Positions 56,433 to 64,000 of a stretch of 64,000 bases of DNA are shown here, piece by piece. The stretch covers positions 806,001 to 870,000 of the forward strand of contig NZ_JAKFFT010000004.1 of NCBI RefSeq assembly GCF_021502655.1, read 5' to 3'. The first letter of the stretch is position 1. Every line of letters starts with the position of its first letter. Source of the DNA: Dyadobacter sp. CY347. Lineage in GTDB: Bacteria; Bacteroidota; Bacteroidia; Cytophagales; Spirosomataceae. The position numbers were made by a program, and so were the translations under genes. The notes under the pieces were generated by a model that was not told where the DNA came from, made no database searches, and saw only the letters and a list, made by a program, of their open reading frames with translations.

Positions 56433-57569
56433 ATGGCTATTAATAAAGAAATGACTTCCCGAACTGCTCACTCCGGCAAAAGAAAGTCGCCGGTCAGGGA
56501 ATGGTTCGATTCCATACTTTTTGCTGTTGTTGCCGCAACCCTGATCCGCTGGTTGTTTTTCGAAGCATTTACGATCCCGACGCCTTCTATGGAAAACAGC
56601 CTTCTGGTAGGTGATTTCTTATTTGTTAGCAAGCTGCATTACGGCACCAGGACGCCCAAAACACCTCTGCAAGTGCCTCTGACGCATCAGACCATTTGGG
56701 GGACCAGCATTCCTTCTTATAGCGATGCCATTCAATTGCCTCAATATCGTTTGCCTGGTTTCAGTGAAGTGAAACGGGGGGATGTTGTCGTATTTAATTA
56801 CCCGCCTGAGTTGCAGCATCCTGTTGATTTGAAAACTAATTACATTAAACGTTGCATGGGATTGCCGGGCGACAAGCTGGAAGTGAGGAACTTGCAAGTT
56901 TATGCCAATGGTACGGCAGTCGAAAATCCCGTTCGGATGGAGAATGAATATTTCGTAGCGACTACAACTTCCGTAAATGAGGAAAAAGTATTTAAAGAAA
57001 ACGGCGTATCGGAATACAATGCTTATACTGAGAGCTTTAATGATACAATCCCATCCAACGATCAAATGGGTTACCTGGTTTTCACGACCGTTGAAATTGC
57101 TGCGAAACTGAAAACCTACGATTTTGTAAAAGGCATTACATTGGTTAAATCTTCAAAGGACATTAGTGAGCCGATGTTGTATCCTAATTCATCCCTTTTC
57201 AAATGGAATCGCGATAACTACGGCCCGATCACCGTTCCGAAGGAAGGTGTGACTGTCCAACTAACGCCGGAAAACATTGCCACTTACGGTCCGGTTATCA
57301 AAAATTACGAAGGACTTGAACTTGTTGAAGTGGATGAAAAATCTGTCAAGGTTGCTGGTAAAGCAATTACGAGTTATACATTCAAGCAGGATTATTATTT
57401 TATGATGGGTGATAACCGTCATAATTCGGCGGATTCACGCTATTGGGGCTTTGTGCCTATGGACCACATTGTAGGGAAAGCCGTTTTTGTATGGATGTCC
57501 ATTGATCCAAGTCCAACGAGTTTCTTCAACAAGATCAGATGGAACCGGTTATTCCGGGTGATCAACTAA
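56433..57569 (+). CDS. lepB: Signal peptidase I, first tandem copy
   Basis: 378 residues, longer than most LepB enzymes. It cleaves signal peptides after export. One membrane helix lies at about 26-46. Catalytic S52 is in [10 protein letters not shown]139 in [12 protein letters not shown], and the C-terminal [16 protein letters not shown] is complete. A ~190-residue insert between box D and the final motif is typical of Bacteroidota. It is followed by a terminator and then a close paralogue. Confidence 0.95.
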   Translation: MAINKEMTSRTAHSGKRKSPVREWFDSILFAVVAATLIRWLFFEAFTIPTPSMENSLLVGDFLFVSKLHYGTRTPKTPLQVPLTHQTIWGTSIPSYSDAIQLPQYRLPGFSEVKRGDVVVFNYPPELQHPVDLKTNYIKRCMGLPGDKLEVRNLQVYANGTAVENPVRMENEYFVATTTSVNEEKVFKENGVSEYNAYTESFNDTIPSNDQMGYLVFTTVEIAAKLKTYDFVKGITLVKSSKDISEPMLYPNSSLFKWNRDNYGPITVPKEGVTVQLTPENIATYGPVIKNYEGLELVEVDEKSVKVAGKAITSYTFKQDYYFMMGDNRHNSADSRYWGFVPMDHIVGKAVFVWMSIDPSPTSFFNKIRWNRLFRVIN

Positions 57570-57593
57570 GCTGGCCAGGCATTATTTAAATTG

Positions 57594-57626
57594 ATAAGGA
57601 GCGCAAACAGTGCTCCTTATTTTTTA
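57594..57626 (+). terminator. Intrinsic terminator between the two lepB genes
   Basis: A perfect 9-bp stem, ATAAGGAGC and GCTCCTTAT, with a 9-nt loop and a following T run (57621-57626). It separates the first lepB from the second, which therefore probably has its own promoter. Confidence 0.85.
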
Positions 57627-57702
57627 TATATAAATAAACATCATATCACTGTTCGTTTGGTATTAAGATAAACATTATATTGCTGGAAATTAATAAACCG
57701 GC

Positions 57703-58884
57703 ATGATGTCTGTCACTTCTATTCTTAAAAAACCGCAAGAAGTTAAACCTAAAAAATCCGGGTTCCGGGAATGGCTGGATTCGGTGCTGTTTGCTGTAAT
57801 CGCGGCTACATTGATCCGTTGGCTGTTTTTCAGCGCCTTTGTTATTCCCACACCTTCGATGGAGAATTCGCTTTTGGTAGGCGATTATTTGTTTGTTAGC
57901 AGGCTGCATTACGGCACTACAACGCCCGTTACGCCCTTGCAGGTGCCGCTTACGCATCAGACAATCTGGGGAACCAGCATTCCTTCCTATCTCGACTGGA
58001 TACAGTTGCCGCAATACCGACTTCCGGGTTTCAGTGATGTCAAACGCGGCGATGTAGTCGTGTTCAACCTGCCAGTCGAACATCCCAATGCTTACAATAA
58101 ATATGGTTCAGTCTTGCCCGATCTGCATCCGCACCCACTGGATCTCCGTTCAAATTATATCAAAAGATGTGTGGCCGTTGCTGGCGATAAGCTTGAAGTT
58201 CGGGCCGGGCAGGTGTTTGTGAATGGGGTGGAGCAAAAAAATCCGCCGCGTATGCAGAGTGAGTATTTTGTTTCTACCACGACGTCCGTGAACGAGCAGA
58301 ATGTGTTTCATAAAAACGGCATCACAGATTTTGCACAATTCACAGAGACCTTTAACGACACAATTGCTGCCAATGACGAGTCGGGCTATATCATCAAAAC
58401 AACCAGCGCGCTTGTTGACAGAATAAAGGGTTTTGATTTTGTAAAGAGAATTGAGCCCGTTCTGACCAGCAAGGGTTTAAAGGATCCCTATCTGTTTCCT
58501 GCGTCTGATGCATTGTATTGGAACAAGGATAATTACGGGCCGATCAATGTTCCGAAAGAAGGCGTTACCATCACTCTTACGGCGGCAAACATTGCGCTTT
58601 ACGGTGAGGTTATCCAAAATTATGAGGGCAATGACAACATTGAAATGAAGGATGGAAAGATCCTGCAAGACGGCAAGGTGCTTACGAGCTACACATTTCG
58701 CCAGGATTATTATTTCATGATGGGCGATAACCGCCACAACTCGGCCGATTCAAGATATTGGGGGTTTGTGCCCAAAGACCACATTGTAGGGAAAGCAGTT
58801 TTTGTATGGATGTCGCTGGATCCTGATCCGGTCAGTTTTTTGAATAAAATTCGGTGGGACAGGATTTTCAGGATTATTGAATAG
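57703..58884 (+). CDS. lepB: Signal peptidase I, second tandem copy
   Basis: 393 residues. S52 in IPTPSMENS and K154 in NYIKRCVAVAGD are present, as is the [16 protein letters not shown] block. The two copies share long identical runs at their ends. The main differences are an insertion of ~15 residues here around EHPNAYNKYGSVLPD, just before the catalytic lysine, and divergence in the 200-290 region, which may alter substrate choice. Both look active. Promoter not resolved. Confidence 0.95.
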   Translation: MMSVTSILKKPQEVKPKKSGFREWLDSVLFAVIAATLIRWLFFSAFVIPTPSMENSLLVGDYLFVSRLHYGTTTPVTPLQVPLTHQTIWGTSIPSYLDWIQLPQYRLPGFSDVKRGDVVVFNLPVEHPNAYNKYGSVLPDLHPHPLDLRSNYIKRCVAVAGDKLEVRAGQVFVNGVEQKNPPRMQSEYFVSTTTSVNEQNVFHKNGITDFAQFTETFNDTIAANDESGYIIKTTSALVDRIKGFDFVKRIEPVLTSKGLKDPYLFPASDALYWNKDNYGPINVPKEGVTITLTAANIALYGEVIQNYEGNDNIEMKDGKILQDGKVLTSYTFRQDYYFMMGDNRHNSADSRYWGFVPKDHIVGKAVFVWMSLDPDPVSFLNKIRWDRIFRIIE

Positions 58885-58920
58885 CAAAAAAGACCGGTGA
58901 TGAGCCGGTCTTTTTGCTAT
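58881..58920. terminator. Bidirectional terminator between lepB and the GH13 gene
   Basis: ATAGCAAAAAAGACCGG (58881-58897), a 7-nt loop and CCGGTCTTTTTGCTAT (58905-58920) form a long stem with one bulge. A/T tracts on both sides fit a shared terminator of the converging genes. Confidence 0.85.
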
Positions 58921-58936
58921 TATCATAGGTCTGTTT

Positions 58937-60760
58937 TTAATCTTCCTGGGAGAATACAAGCACTGAATAGGGCGGGATTTGCAATGTGGCATAAGCCTGC
59001 AAACCGTCAAATTCACCATCCATTGTTTCAATGTCAAATACGCCCAAATGTGAGAATTCCGGATCATATTGTTCATTGTCGCTGTTGAATCTCAGGTTCC
59101 ATTTGCCGGCTCTTGGAAAACCGACTTTATAGTCATGGAATGTTTCAATTGAAAAGTTCAATACCACAATAACGCTGTCTTTTGGCCCGCCCTCACTCCA
59201 ACGATGCATCACGATCACTTTCTTGTCTTTGTCAGCCCGAATGATCTCGACATTCTGGCCTTGCAACCCTTTTGTCACACCGAACCAGTTCCGACGCATA
59301 TGGATCATATCACGGTGTAAAGTCGCGAATCCACTGAATTTTTCCAGTCTTGACCAGTCAATCGGGTCACTGTCGGAAAACCATTTATCTTCTAGCAATG
59401 GTTGTCCCTGAAATACCATTGGAATGCCTGGTGAAGTAAGTACCAGCGCAACACCCAGGGCAGCGCGTTTTTTGGAATACCAATTATTTACATCGCCATC
59501 CGCAATCTCTTCGGCCACACGCGCCTGACCATTGGCCACTTCGTCATGTGATTCTGTATAAATAATGCGTTGAAATGAATCTTCATTATAACGATGTGTA
59601 ATCGCTTCAACAACATCCTCCATATTGCGATCCTGGTCATTGGCTGTGATAATGGCCTCACGGATCGAATGAACGAACCGGGCATCCCACTGAGAACCAT
59701 AGCCCAGGCCTCCATCTTCAACCGAGTCGGTAATGAAATCCAGGGAATGCATATCTTCTGCAATAGTAATGCAGTTTGGATAGCAGTCGCGGATGTCTTT
59801 ATTGATCCATTGCATTAATGAAATTCCTTCCGGAATGTCGTTTCCAGGGTTGCCGTCTGCCTTTACATTGCGGATGTATGGGACCATGTCCATTCTCAGC
59901 CCGTCTACATGATAATCACGAAGCCACATTAGCGCGTTATCATGAATATACTGCCTTACTTCCCCGCGGCCATAATCCGGGCGTGTGCTTCCCCAGGGCG
60001 TTTCTGCGCGCCAGTCGTTGTAGAAGTAAATGCCGCCGCCGTCGTTCTCATGCCAGCCGTCAAATTGCCAGATATCGAGGTCGGAAGGGCCAAAATGGTT
60101 GTAAACTACATCCAGGATGACTCCGATACCAGCCTCATGCGCTGCTTTTACAAATGCTTTCAAGCCGTCGGGGCCGCCGTAGTCGGATTCTATCGCAAAA
60201 GGACTTGCGGGATTATATCCCCATGAGCGTGATCCGGGAAACTCAGAACAGGGCATTAATTCAACAGCGTTGAAGCCCATTTCTTTTAGATAAGGTAACT
60301 TTTCAATGGCGGTGTATAATGTGCCGACTTGCCCTTCTTCCTTAACATTAAAAGTGCCTACGTGCAGCTCATAAATAACCAGTTCATGCCAGCTCGGAAT
60401 TTGGAAACCAACGTCCTGCCAATCGAAGCTTGCGTGATTGTAAACCACGCAGTTTCCTGCAGAGTTGGTCACTTTCAATGCATAGGGATCATTTCTGTGC
60501 AGAACTCCGGATGGTGTTTTTAATAAAAATTTATACTCATCACCTTCTTTTGAATTTTCAATTAACGCGCCCCAATGCCCATTTTCTTCCGGTGAAAGGG
60601 GATTTGCGTCTTCCTTCCAGTCATTAAAACTTCCAATTACACTAACACTTTCTGCATGTGGTGCCCATACTCTGTAATATACTCCTTCGGGGTGGCAGAT
60701 CGCACCCATTCCTTCAAAACTCTGAACCGGTTCTGTTTCAGCCGTCTGTAAATTATCCAT
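58937..60760 (-). CDS. GH13 alpha-glucan enzyme with CBM48 (branching-enzyme- or TreZ-like)
   Basis: 607 residues from the ATG at 60760. An N-terminal CBM48/E-set domain (about 20-115, YYRVWAPHAESVSVIGSFNDW) leads to the GH13 barrel. The catalytic residues are D291 (DGLRMDMV), E335 (TIAEDM) and D406 (SHDEV). ELHVGTFNVKEEGQVGT and VVYNHFGPSDLDI resemble malto-oligosyltrehalose trehalohydrolase, whereas SHDEVANGQARV and the overall size resemble branching enzymes. I cannot decide between the two. The presence of TreY elsewhere in the window makes the question relevant. The C-terminal beta domain is complete. Confidence 0.85.
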   Translation of the reverse strand: MDNLQTAETEPVQSFEGMGAICHPEGVYYRVWAPHAESVSVIGSFNDWKEDANPLSPEENGHWGALIENSKEGDEYKFLLKTPSGVLHRNDPYALKVTNSAGNCVVYNHASFDWQDVGFQIPSWHELVIYELHVGTFNVKEEGQVGTLYTAIEKLPYLKEMGFNAVELMPCSEFPGSRSWGYNPASPFAIESDYGGPDGLKAFVKAAHEAGIGVILDVVYNHFGPSDLDIWQFDGWHENDGGGIYFYNDWRAETPWGSTRPDYGRGEVRQYIHDNALMWLRDYHVDGLRMDMVPYIRNVKADGNPGNDIPEGISLMQWINKDIRDCYPNCITIAEDMHSLDFITDSVEDGGLGYGSQWDARFVHSIREAIITANDQDRNMEDVVEAITHRYNEDSFQRIIYTESHDEVANGQARVAEEIADGDVNNWYSKKRAALGVALVLTSPGIPMVFQGQPLLEDKWFSDSDPIDWSRLEKFSGFATLHRDMIHMRRNWFGVTKGLQGQNVEIIRADKDKKVIVMHRWSEGGPKDSVIVVLNFSIETFHDYKVGFPRAGKWNLRFNSDNEQYDPEFSHLGVFDIETMDGEFDGLQAYATLQIPPYSVLVFSQED

Positions 60761-60781
60761 ATTCCCTTTAAGGATTATTGT

Positions 60782-60789
60782 TATTTTTG
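60782..60789 (+). promoter_or_regulatory. Candidate -7 box for dprA
   Basis: TATTTTTG matches TAnnTTTG exactly, about 56 bases before the dprA ATG. No -33 TTG is seen at normal spacing. Confidence 0.35.
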
Positions 60790-60844
60790 ATTTATATTCA
60801 TTACGTATATTGGCAAATCGCATGCCACTTTAAAACACACTATC

Positions 60845-61969
60845 ATGTCGGAATTAACAGAGAACGAAAAGATCTGTACGCTTGCGCTTATACACACCCC
60901 AGGAGTCGGCGCTGTCACCATCAGACAACTCATCAGCCATTGCGGAGGCGCAGATAAAGTTTTCCGTGCCGATTACCGGAAGCTCATCCACATTCCCGGC
61001 GTAGGCGAAAGAGTAGCCAGGGCTATATTGAACAGGGAATCGCTTGAAATGGCCGAAAAGGAATTCCGCAACTGCAGCAACACCGCAACCAATCTCCACT
61101 TTTTTACAGACCCGGCTTATCCGGCCAGACTGAAATCACTATACGATTCACCTATCGTCCTTTACTCGCGAGGGAAATTCGACTTTAATATGGGCCGGAC
61201 AGTAGGTATTGTTGGGACACGGCAGGTGAGTGAATATGGTAAATCGGTGACAGAGACAATTATCAAGGAGCTCGAAACTTATCATGTGCTGGTAGTAAGC
61301 GGGCTGGCATTTGGTGTCGACATTACGGCGCACCGCGCTTGTTTAAAGCATAATATGCCAACCATTGGTGTGATGGCCAGCGGCCTGGACGTTATCTATC
61401 CGTTTTCCCACAAAAAAACTGCATTCGAAATGCAGGAAAACGGCGGCCTGGTTACAGAAAATGCGCTGGCTACCAAACCTGATTTTATGAGATTTCCGGC
61501 GCGTAACCGAATCATTGCAGGGCTGAGTGATGTTACTATTGTTGTAGAGTCGGCGCGGAAAGGCGGCAGCCTGATCACAGTTGAGTTTGCTCAGAATTAC
61601 CACAGGGATGTTTATGCGGTGCCTGGAATGCTGGGCAGCGTGCATTCGGAAGGCTGTAACTTTTTGATTCGGGACAACAAAGCCTCCATTTTTACCTCTG
61701 TTGAAGATATGGCGGCGGCGATGGGCTGGGAACAAAGCGGAAGTGACCCTAAACCAGTCCGCCCGATCCAGATGCAGACGAGCTTTGAAGGATTTACGCA
61801 GGATGAAGGCCAGATATTGGCTTTGCTGAAACAAAAAGGCGTCATGCAAGTGGATGAACTTTCGTGGCAGGCTGGGATGCACTTGAACAAGCTTGCGGCA
61901 TTGCTGCTTAACCTGGAATTTCAGGGAATGGTGCGGTCGTTGCCGGGGAAAAAATATGGATTAATTTAA
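60845..61969 (+). CDS. dprA: DNA-processing protein DprA
   Basis: 374 residues. It loads RecA on incoming single-stranded DNA in natural transformation. N-terminal helix-hairpin-helix-like region (HTPGVGAVTIRQL, HIPGVGERVARAIL), then the Rossmann core: GIVGTRQVSEYGKSVTE, VVSGLAFGVDITAHRACL, GVMASGLDVIYP, RNRIIAGLSDVTIVVE and GSLITVEFA. A C-terminal winged-helix-like part follows (about 310-374). Its TAA is directly followed by the next ATG. Confidence 0.95.
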   Translation: MSELTENEKICTLALIHTPGVGAVTIRQLISHCGGADKVFRADYRKLIHIPGVGERVARAILNRESLEMAEKEFRNCSNTATNLHFFTDPAYPARLKSLYDSPIVLYSRGKFDFNMGRTVGIVGTRQVSEYGKSVTETIIKELETYHVLVVSGLAFGVDITAHRACLKHNMPTIGVMASGLDVIYPFSHKKTAFEMQENGGLVTENALATKPDFMRFPARNRIIAGLSDVTIVVESARKGGSLITVEFAQNYHRDVYAVPGMLGSVHSEGCNFLIRDNKASIFTSVEDMAAAMGWEQSGSDPKPVRPIQMQTSFEGFTQDEGQILALLKQKGVMQVDELSWQAGMHLNKLAALLLNLEFQGMVRSLPGKKYGLI

Positions 61970-62602
61970 ATGCAGGAAAAAAGCATTATTCAAATCATCA
62001 AAGAAGGGGAGGGGCTTACGACCGAATTCAAAAGGACGATTGACAGCCCTTTTAAAATTGCCAAAACCATTGTCTCGTTTGCGAACACCTCGGGTGGCAG
62101 CCTGCTGATCGGCATTTCCGACGCGGGCAGCATTATAGGCGTTTCGTCGGAGCTGGCGGAACTGAAAAAACTCGAAACCGCAACAAGCAAGTTGATTGAA
62201 CCCGTGCTGACGGTGAAAATCAAGTCGGTCTTATTGGATGGGTTGAAAGTGATGCAAATTGACATTGACGAAAGTCCTGATAAGCCGCATTATGCTGTGA
62301 ATGAAAAGGATATGAGGATCATTTACATTCGCATGAAAGACAAAAGCATCCCGATCCCAAAACTTCTGATGCAAGGGGAAACGGACGCAGACCTTGAAAA
62401 GCTGCTGGCATCCCGGCATGTAAAAACACTGATCACCTACCTGAGGGAACAGGATTCAGTAACAGCCAAAGTTTTTTCAAGAATCATCAATATCTCCGAA
62501 AAACGAGCCGAAAGAATGCTGCATGATCTGGCAGAGAAACAGGTGCTGCTTAAACTTAACAGGCATAAGCCCGAAGCATTCAGTTTAAAATGGGCAAAAT
62601 AA
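61970..62602 (+). CDS. AlbA_2 (Schlafen-type) domain protein
   Basis: 210 residues. An AlbA_2 domain with EFKRTIDSPFKIAKTIVSFANTSGGSLLIGISDAG, the typical E-F-K and N-T-x-G-G-x-L-x-x-G-I pattern, occupies about 15-140. The last ~65 residues form a winged-helix-like domain (SVTAKVFSRIINISEKRAERMLHDLAEKQVL). It may bind nucleic acid or nucleotide. Its ATG abuts the dprA stop with no gap, so translation is likely coupled. A DNA-uptake role is only inferred from position. Confidence 0.83.
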   Translation: MQEKSIIQIIKEGEGLTTEFKRTIDSPFKIAKTIVSFANTSGGSLLIGISDAGSIIGVSSELAELKKLETATSKLIEPVLTVKIKSVLLDGLKVMQIDIDESPDKPHYAVNEKDMRIIYIRMKDKSIPIPKLLMQGETDADLEKLLASRHVKTLITYLREQDSVTAKVFSRIINISEKRAERMLHDLAEKQVLLKLNRHKPEAFSLKWAK

Positions 62603-62603
62603 A

Positions 62604-62639
62604 AGCAGAAAGCCAAACACATTCGTTCGACTTTCTGCT
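62604..62639. terminator. Hairpin between the AlbA_2 and SlyD genes
   Basis: AGCAGAAAG (62604-62612) pairs with CTTTCTGCT (62631-62639) over an 18-nt loop. The minus-strand side ends in TTTTATTTT, so it best serves the slyD transcript; the plus side lacks a T run. Confidence 0.65.
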
Positions 62640-62665
62640 CTAAAAAATTCTAAACTTTAAACTCC

Positions 62666-63094
62666 TTAGTTAATCCCGACAAGTTCCAGCTCAAAGATCA
62701 GGTCCTGACCTGCCAGTGGGTGATTTGCGTCCAGGATTACATATTGTTCTGTAACTTCTTTTACAACAACAGGAACAACCTGTCCGCCGTCCTGGTGCAT
62801 ATTAAGCGTTCCGCCAACTTCCAGGGGAATATCAGCCGGAATCTGTGAGCGTTCGAAATTGATGACCATATCCTCGTTCACAGGGCCATAAGCTTCTGCG
62901 TTAGGAATGTGGATGGTCTTTTTATCGCCGATTTCCATGCCTGTAACACCGTCATCAAAACCTTTGATAACCTGACCGCTTCCCAGCTTGAAATTAAGGG
63001 GATCGCGTCCTTCCGAAGAATCAAAAAGTTGTCCGTCTGTCAAAGTCCCTTTGTAATGGACCTGTACATTGTCACCTGCCTGCGCCTGCTTCAT
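62666..63094 (-). CDS. SlyD-like FKBP-type peptidyl-prolyl isomerase
   Basis: 142 residues. FKBP domain start VQVHYKGTLTDGQLFDSSEGRDPLNFKLGSGQVIKGFDDGVTGMEIGDKKTIHI with an inserted-in-flap segment of ~45 residues (YGPVNEDMVINFERSQIP) characteristic of SlyD, then LDANHPLAGQDLIFELELV. It is a folding helper; the His-rich metal-binding tail of E. coli SlyD is missing. Gap to proS (upstream on the same strand) is about 70 bases. Confidence 0.9.
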   Translation of the reverse strand: MKQAQAGDNVQVHYKGTLTDGQLFDSSEGRDPLNFKLGSGQVIKGFDDGVTGMEIGDKKTIHIPNAEAYGPVNEDMVINFERSQIPADIPLEVGGTLNMHQDGGQVVPVVVKEVTEQYVILDANHPLAGQDLIFELELVGIN

Positions 63095-63166
63095 CTTGTA
63101 AATCTTAAATGGTTAAAAATGCCTTACTAACAGCGGAATAATTGACTGCTTTCGGATTGAATAAAA

Positions 63167-64000
63167 TTAATATGCCCGGGCGAAAACCACTCTTCCCTCC
63201 GAAGGCTTTCCTGAGTAAATACAAATGCCCGACTCCTTCACCTGATCCAATGGAATGCAGCGAATGGTGGCTTTTGTTTCTTCTTTGATCTTTTCCTCAG
63301 TTTCTGATGTGCCGTCCCAGTGTGCGAGGATAAACCCGCCTTTGGAATCAAGCACTTTATTAAACTCTTCGAAGGAATCTACCTTCGTTGTATTTTCTTC
63401 TCGGAATGCCAGCGCTTTGTCGTAAATGGCCTCCTGGATATTATTCAGCAATGTTTGGATAAACTCGGCGATGCCTTCCAATGAAACCGTCTCCTTCGTT
63501 TTCGTATCCCTGCGTGCAACCTCCACCGTTCCGTTTTCAAGGTCGCGAGCGCCCATAGCAAGACGAACCGGAACGCCTTTCAGTTCATATTCGGCAAATT
63601 TATAACCAGGTTTGTAGGCATCATTGTTGTCAAATTTCACACTGATCCCCAGTTTTTTAAGTGCCTTTGAAATTTCGCCTGCTTTTTCTGAAATTAAATT
63701 CAGTTGTTCTTCATTCTTATAAATCGGAACGATGACCACCTGGATAGGCGCCAGTTTAGGAGGCAAAACCAATCCGGCGTCATCTGAATGTGCCATGATC
63801 AATGCGCCCATTAAACGCGTGCTTACACCCCAGGAAGTTCCCCAGACATATTCCAGTTTACCGTCCTTATCCTGGAATTTCACATCAAATGCAGTCGCGA
63901 AATTCTGTCCTAAAAAGTGTGAAGTTCCGGCTTGCAATGCTTTTCCGTCCTGCATTAATGCTTCAATGCAATACGTGTTCACTGCGCCTGCAAATCTTTC
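63167..64000 (-). CDS. proS: Prolyl-tRNA synthetase, C-terminal part (5' end outside window)
   Basis: The frame is open to the right edge; about 277 residues are visible. They include the end of the aminoacylation core ([54 protein letters not shown]), the anticodon-binding domain ([35 protein letters not shown]) and the C-terminal domain ending in [20 protein letters not shown]. These match the archaeal/eukaryote-type ProRS used by Bacteroidota. Charging of tRNA-Pro with proline is the role. A GTG at 63982 is not the start. Confidence 0.95.
   Translation of the reverse strand, partial: ERFAGAVNTYCIEALMQDGKALQAGTSHFLGQNFATAFDVKFQDKDGKLEYVWGTSWGVSTRLMGALIMAHSDDAGLVLPPKLAPIQVVIVPIYKNEEQLNLISEKAGEISKALKKLGISVKFDNNDAYKPGYKFAEYELKGVPVRLAMGARDLENGTVEVARRDTKTKETVSLEGIAEFIQTLLNNIQEAIYDKALAFREENTTKVDSFEEFNKVLDSKGGFILAHWDGTSETEEKIKEETKATIRCIPLDQVKESGICIYSGKPSEGRVVFARAY

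Overview
The window is a chromosomal segment of a Bacteroidota bacterium, most likely order Cytophagales, in the Dyadobacter/Spirosoma group. The signs are a type IX secretion C-terminal sorting domain, a DUF5683 protein beside ParAB, enlarged LepB signal peptidases, and Bacteroidota-type promoters (TTG, 17-23 nt, TAnnTTTG). Clear Shine-Dalgarno sequences are scarce. The genus is an inference from gene content only. I see no rRNA, tRNA, CRISPR array, insertion sequence or prophage. Both ends cut genes: a TreY-MalQ fusion on the left and prolyl-tRNA synthetase on the right.

Layout. 1-4.9 kb: treY-malQ fusion, a small lipoprotein and a DUF4202 protein. 4.9-8.5 kb: a von Willebrand A (YfbK-type) protein divergent from an ECF sigma factor and its probable membrane anti-sigma partner. 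8.9-33.4 kb: a large exopolysaccharide locus. It holds a lone receiver, a priming sugar transferase with a dead receiver domain, a hexapeptide acetyltransferase, and a tightly coupled operon (half-size TolC, Wzc-like copolymerase, GT2, a 48-residue membrane protein, Wzy-like polymerase). It also has six further glycosyltransferases of types GT14, GT4-like and GT2, a Wzx flippase, two membrane acyltransferases, a hybrid histidine kinase, a partner-switching operon and an HPt protein.

33.4-38.1 kb: an MlaD/MlaF/MlaE lipid-transport operon with EcsC-like and endonuclease/exonuclease/phosphatase-fold genes. 38.1-41.3 kb: a secreted SGNH esterase and a GH43 hydrolase. 41.3-47.9 kb: paired multi-TM proteins (one DUF2157-like), a methyltransferase, apaG, ung, a Dabb protein, an S1/P1-like zinc enzyme and a DinB-like protein. 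48-53 kb: a DEAD-box helicase with a long leader, alanine dehydrogenase divergent from an Lrp/AsnC regulator, and a radical SAM/SPASM protein. 53.2-58.9 kb: parA-parB-DUF5683-dapB followed by two tandem lepB genes. 58.9-64 kb: a GH13 enzyme, dprA, an AlbA_2 protein, a SlyD-like FKBP and proS.

The most interesting region is the polysaccharide locus. It carries its own signalling network (hybrid kinase with terminal HPt, lone HPt, lone receiver, receiver-SpoIIE phosphatase, STAS protein, HATPase kinase), and the partner-switching genes run directly into an O-acyltransferase gene. This resembles in outline the Pseudomonas HptB-HsbR-HsbA circuit and the Vibrio syp locus. No outer-membrane Wza/OPX gene is visible; a half-length TolC-like protein occupies the place next to the copolymerase. 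The priming transferase combines an inactivated receiver domain with a four-cysteine insert, which I regard as the most unusual protein architecture here.
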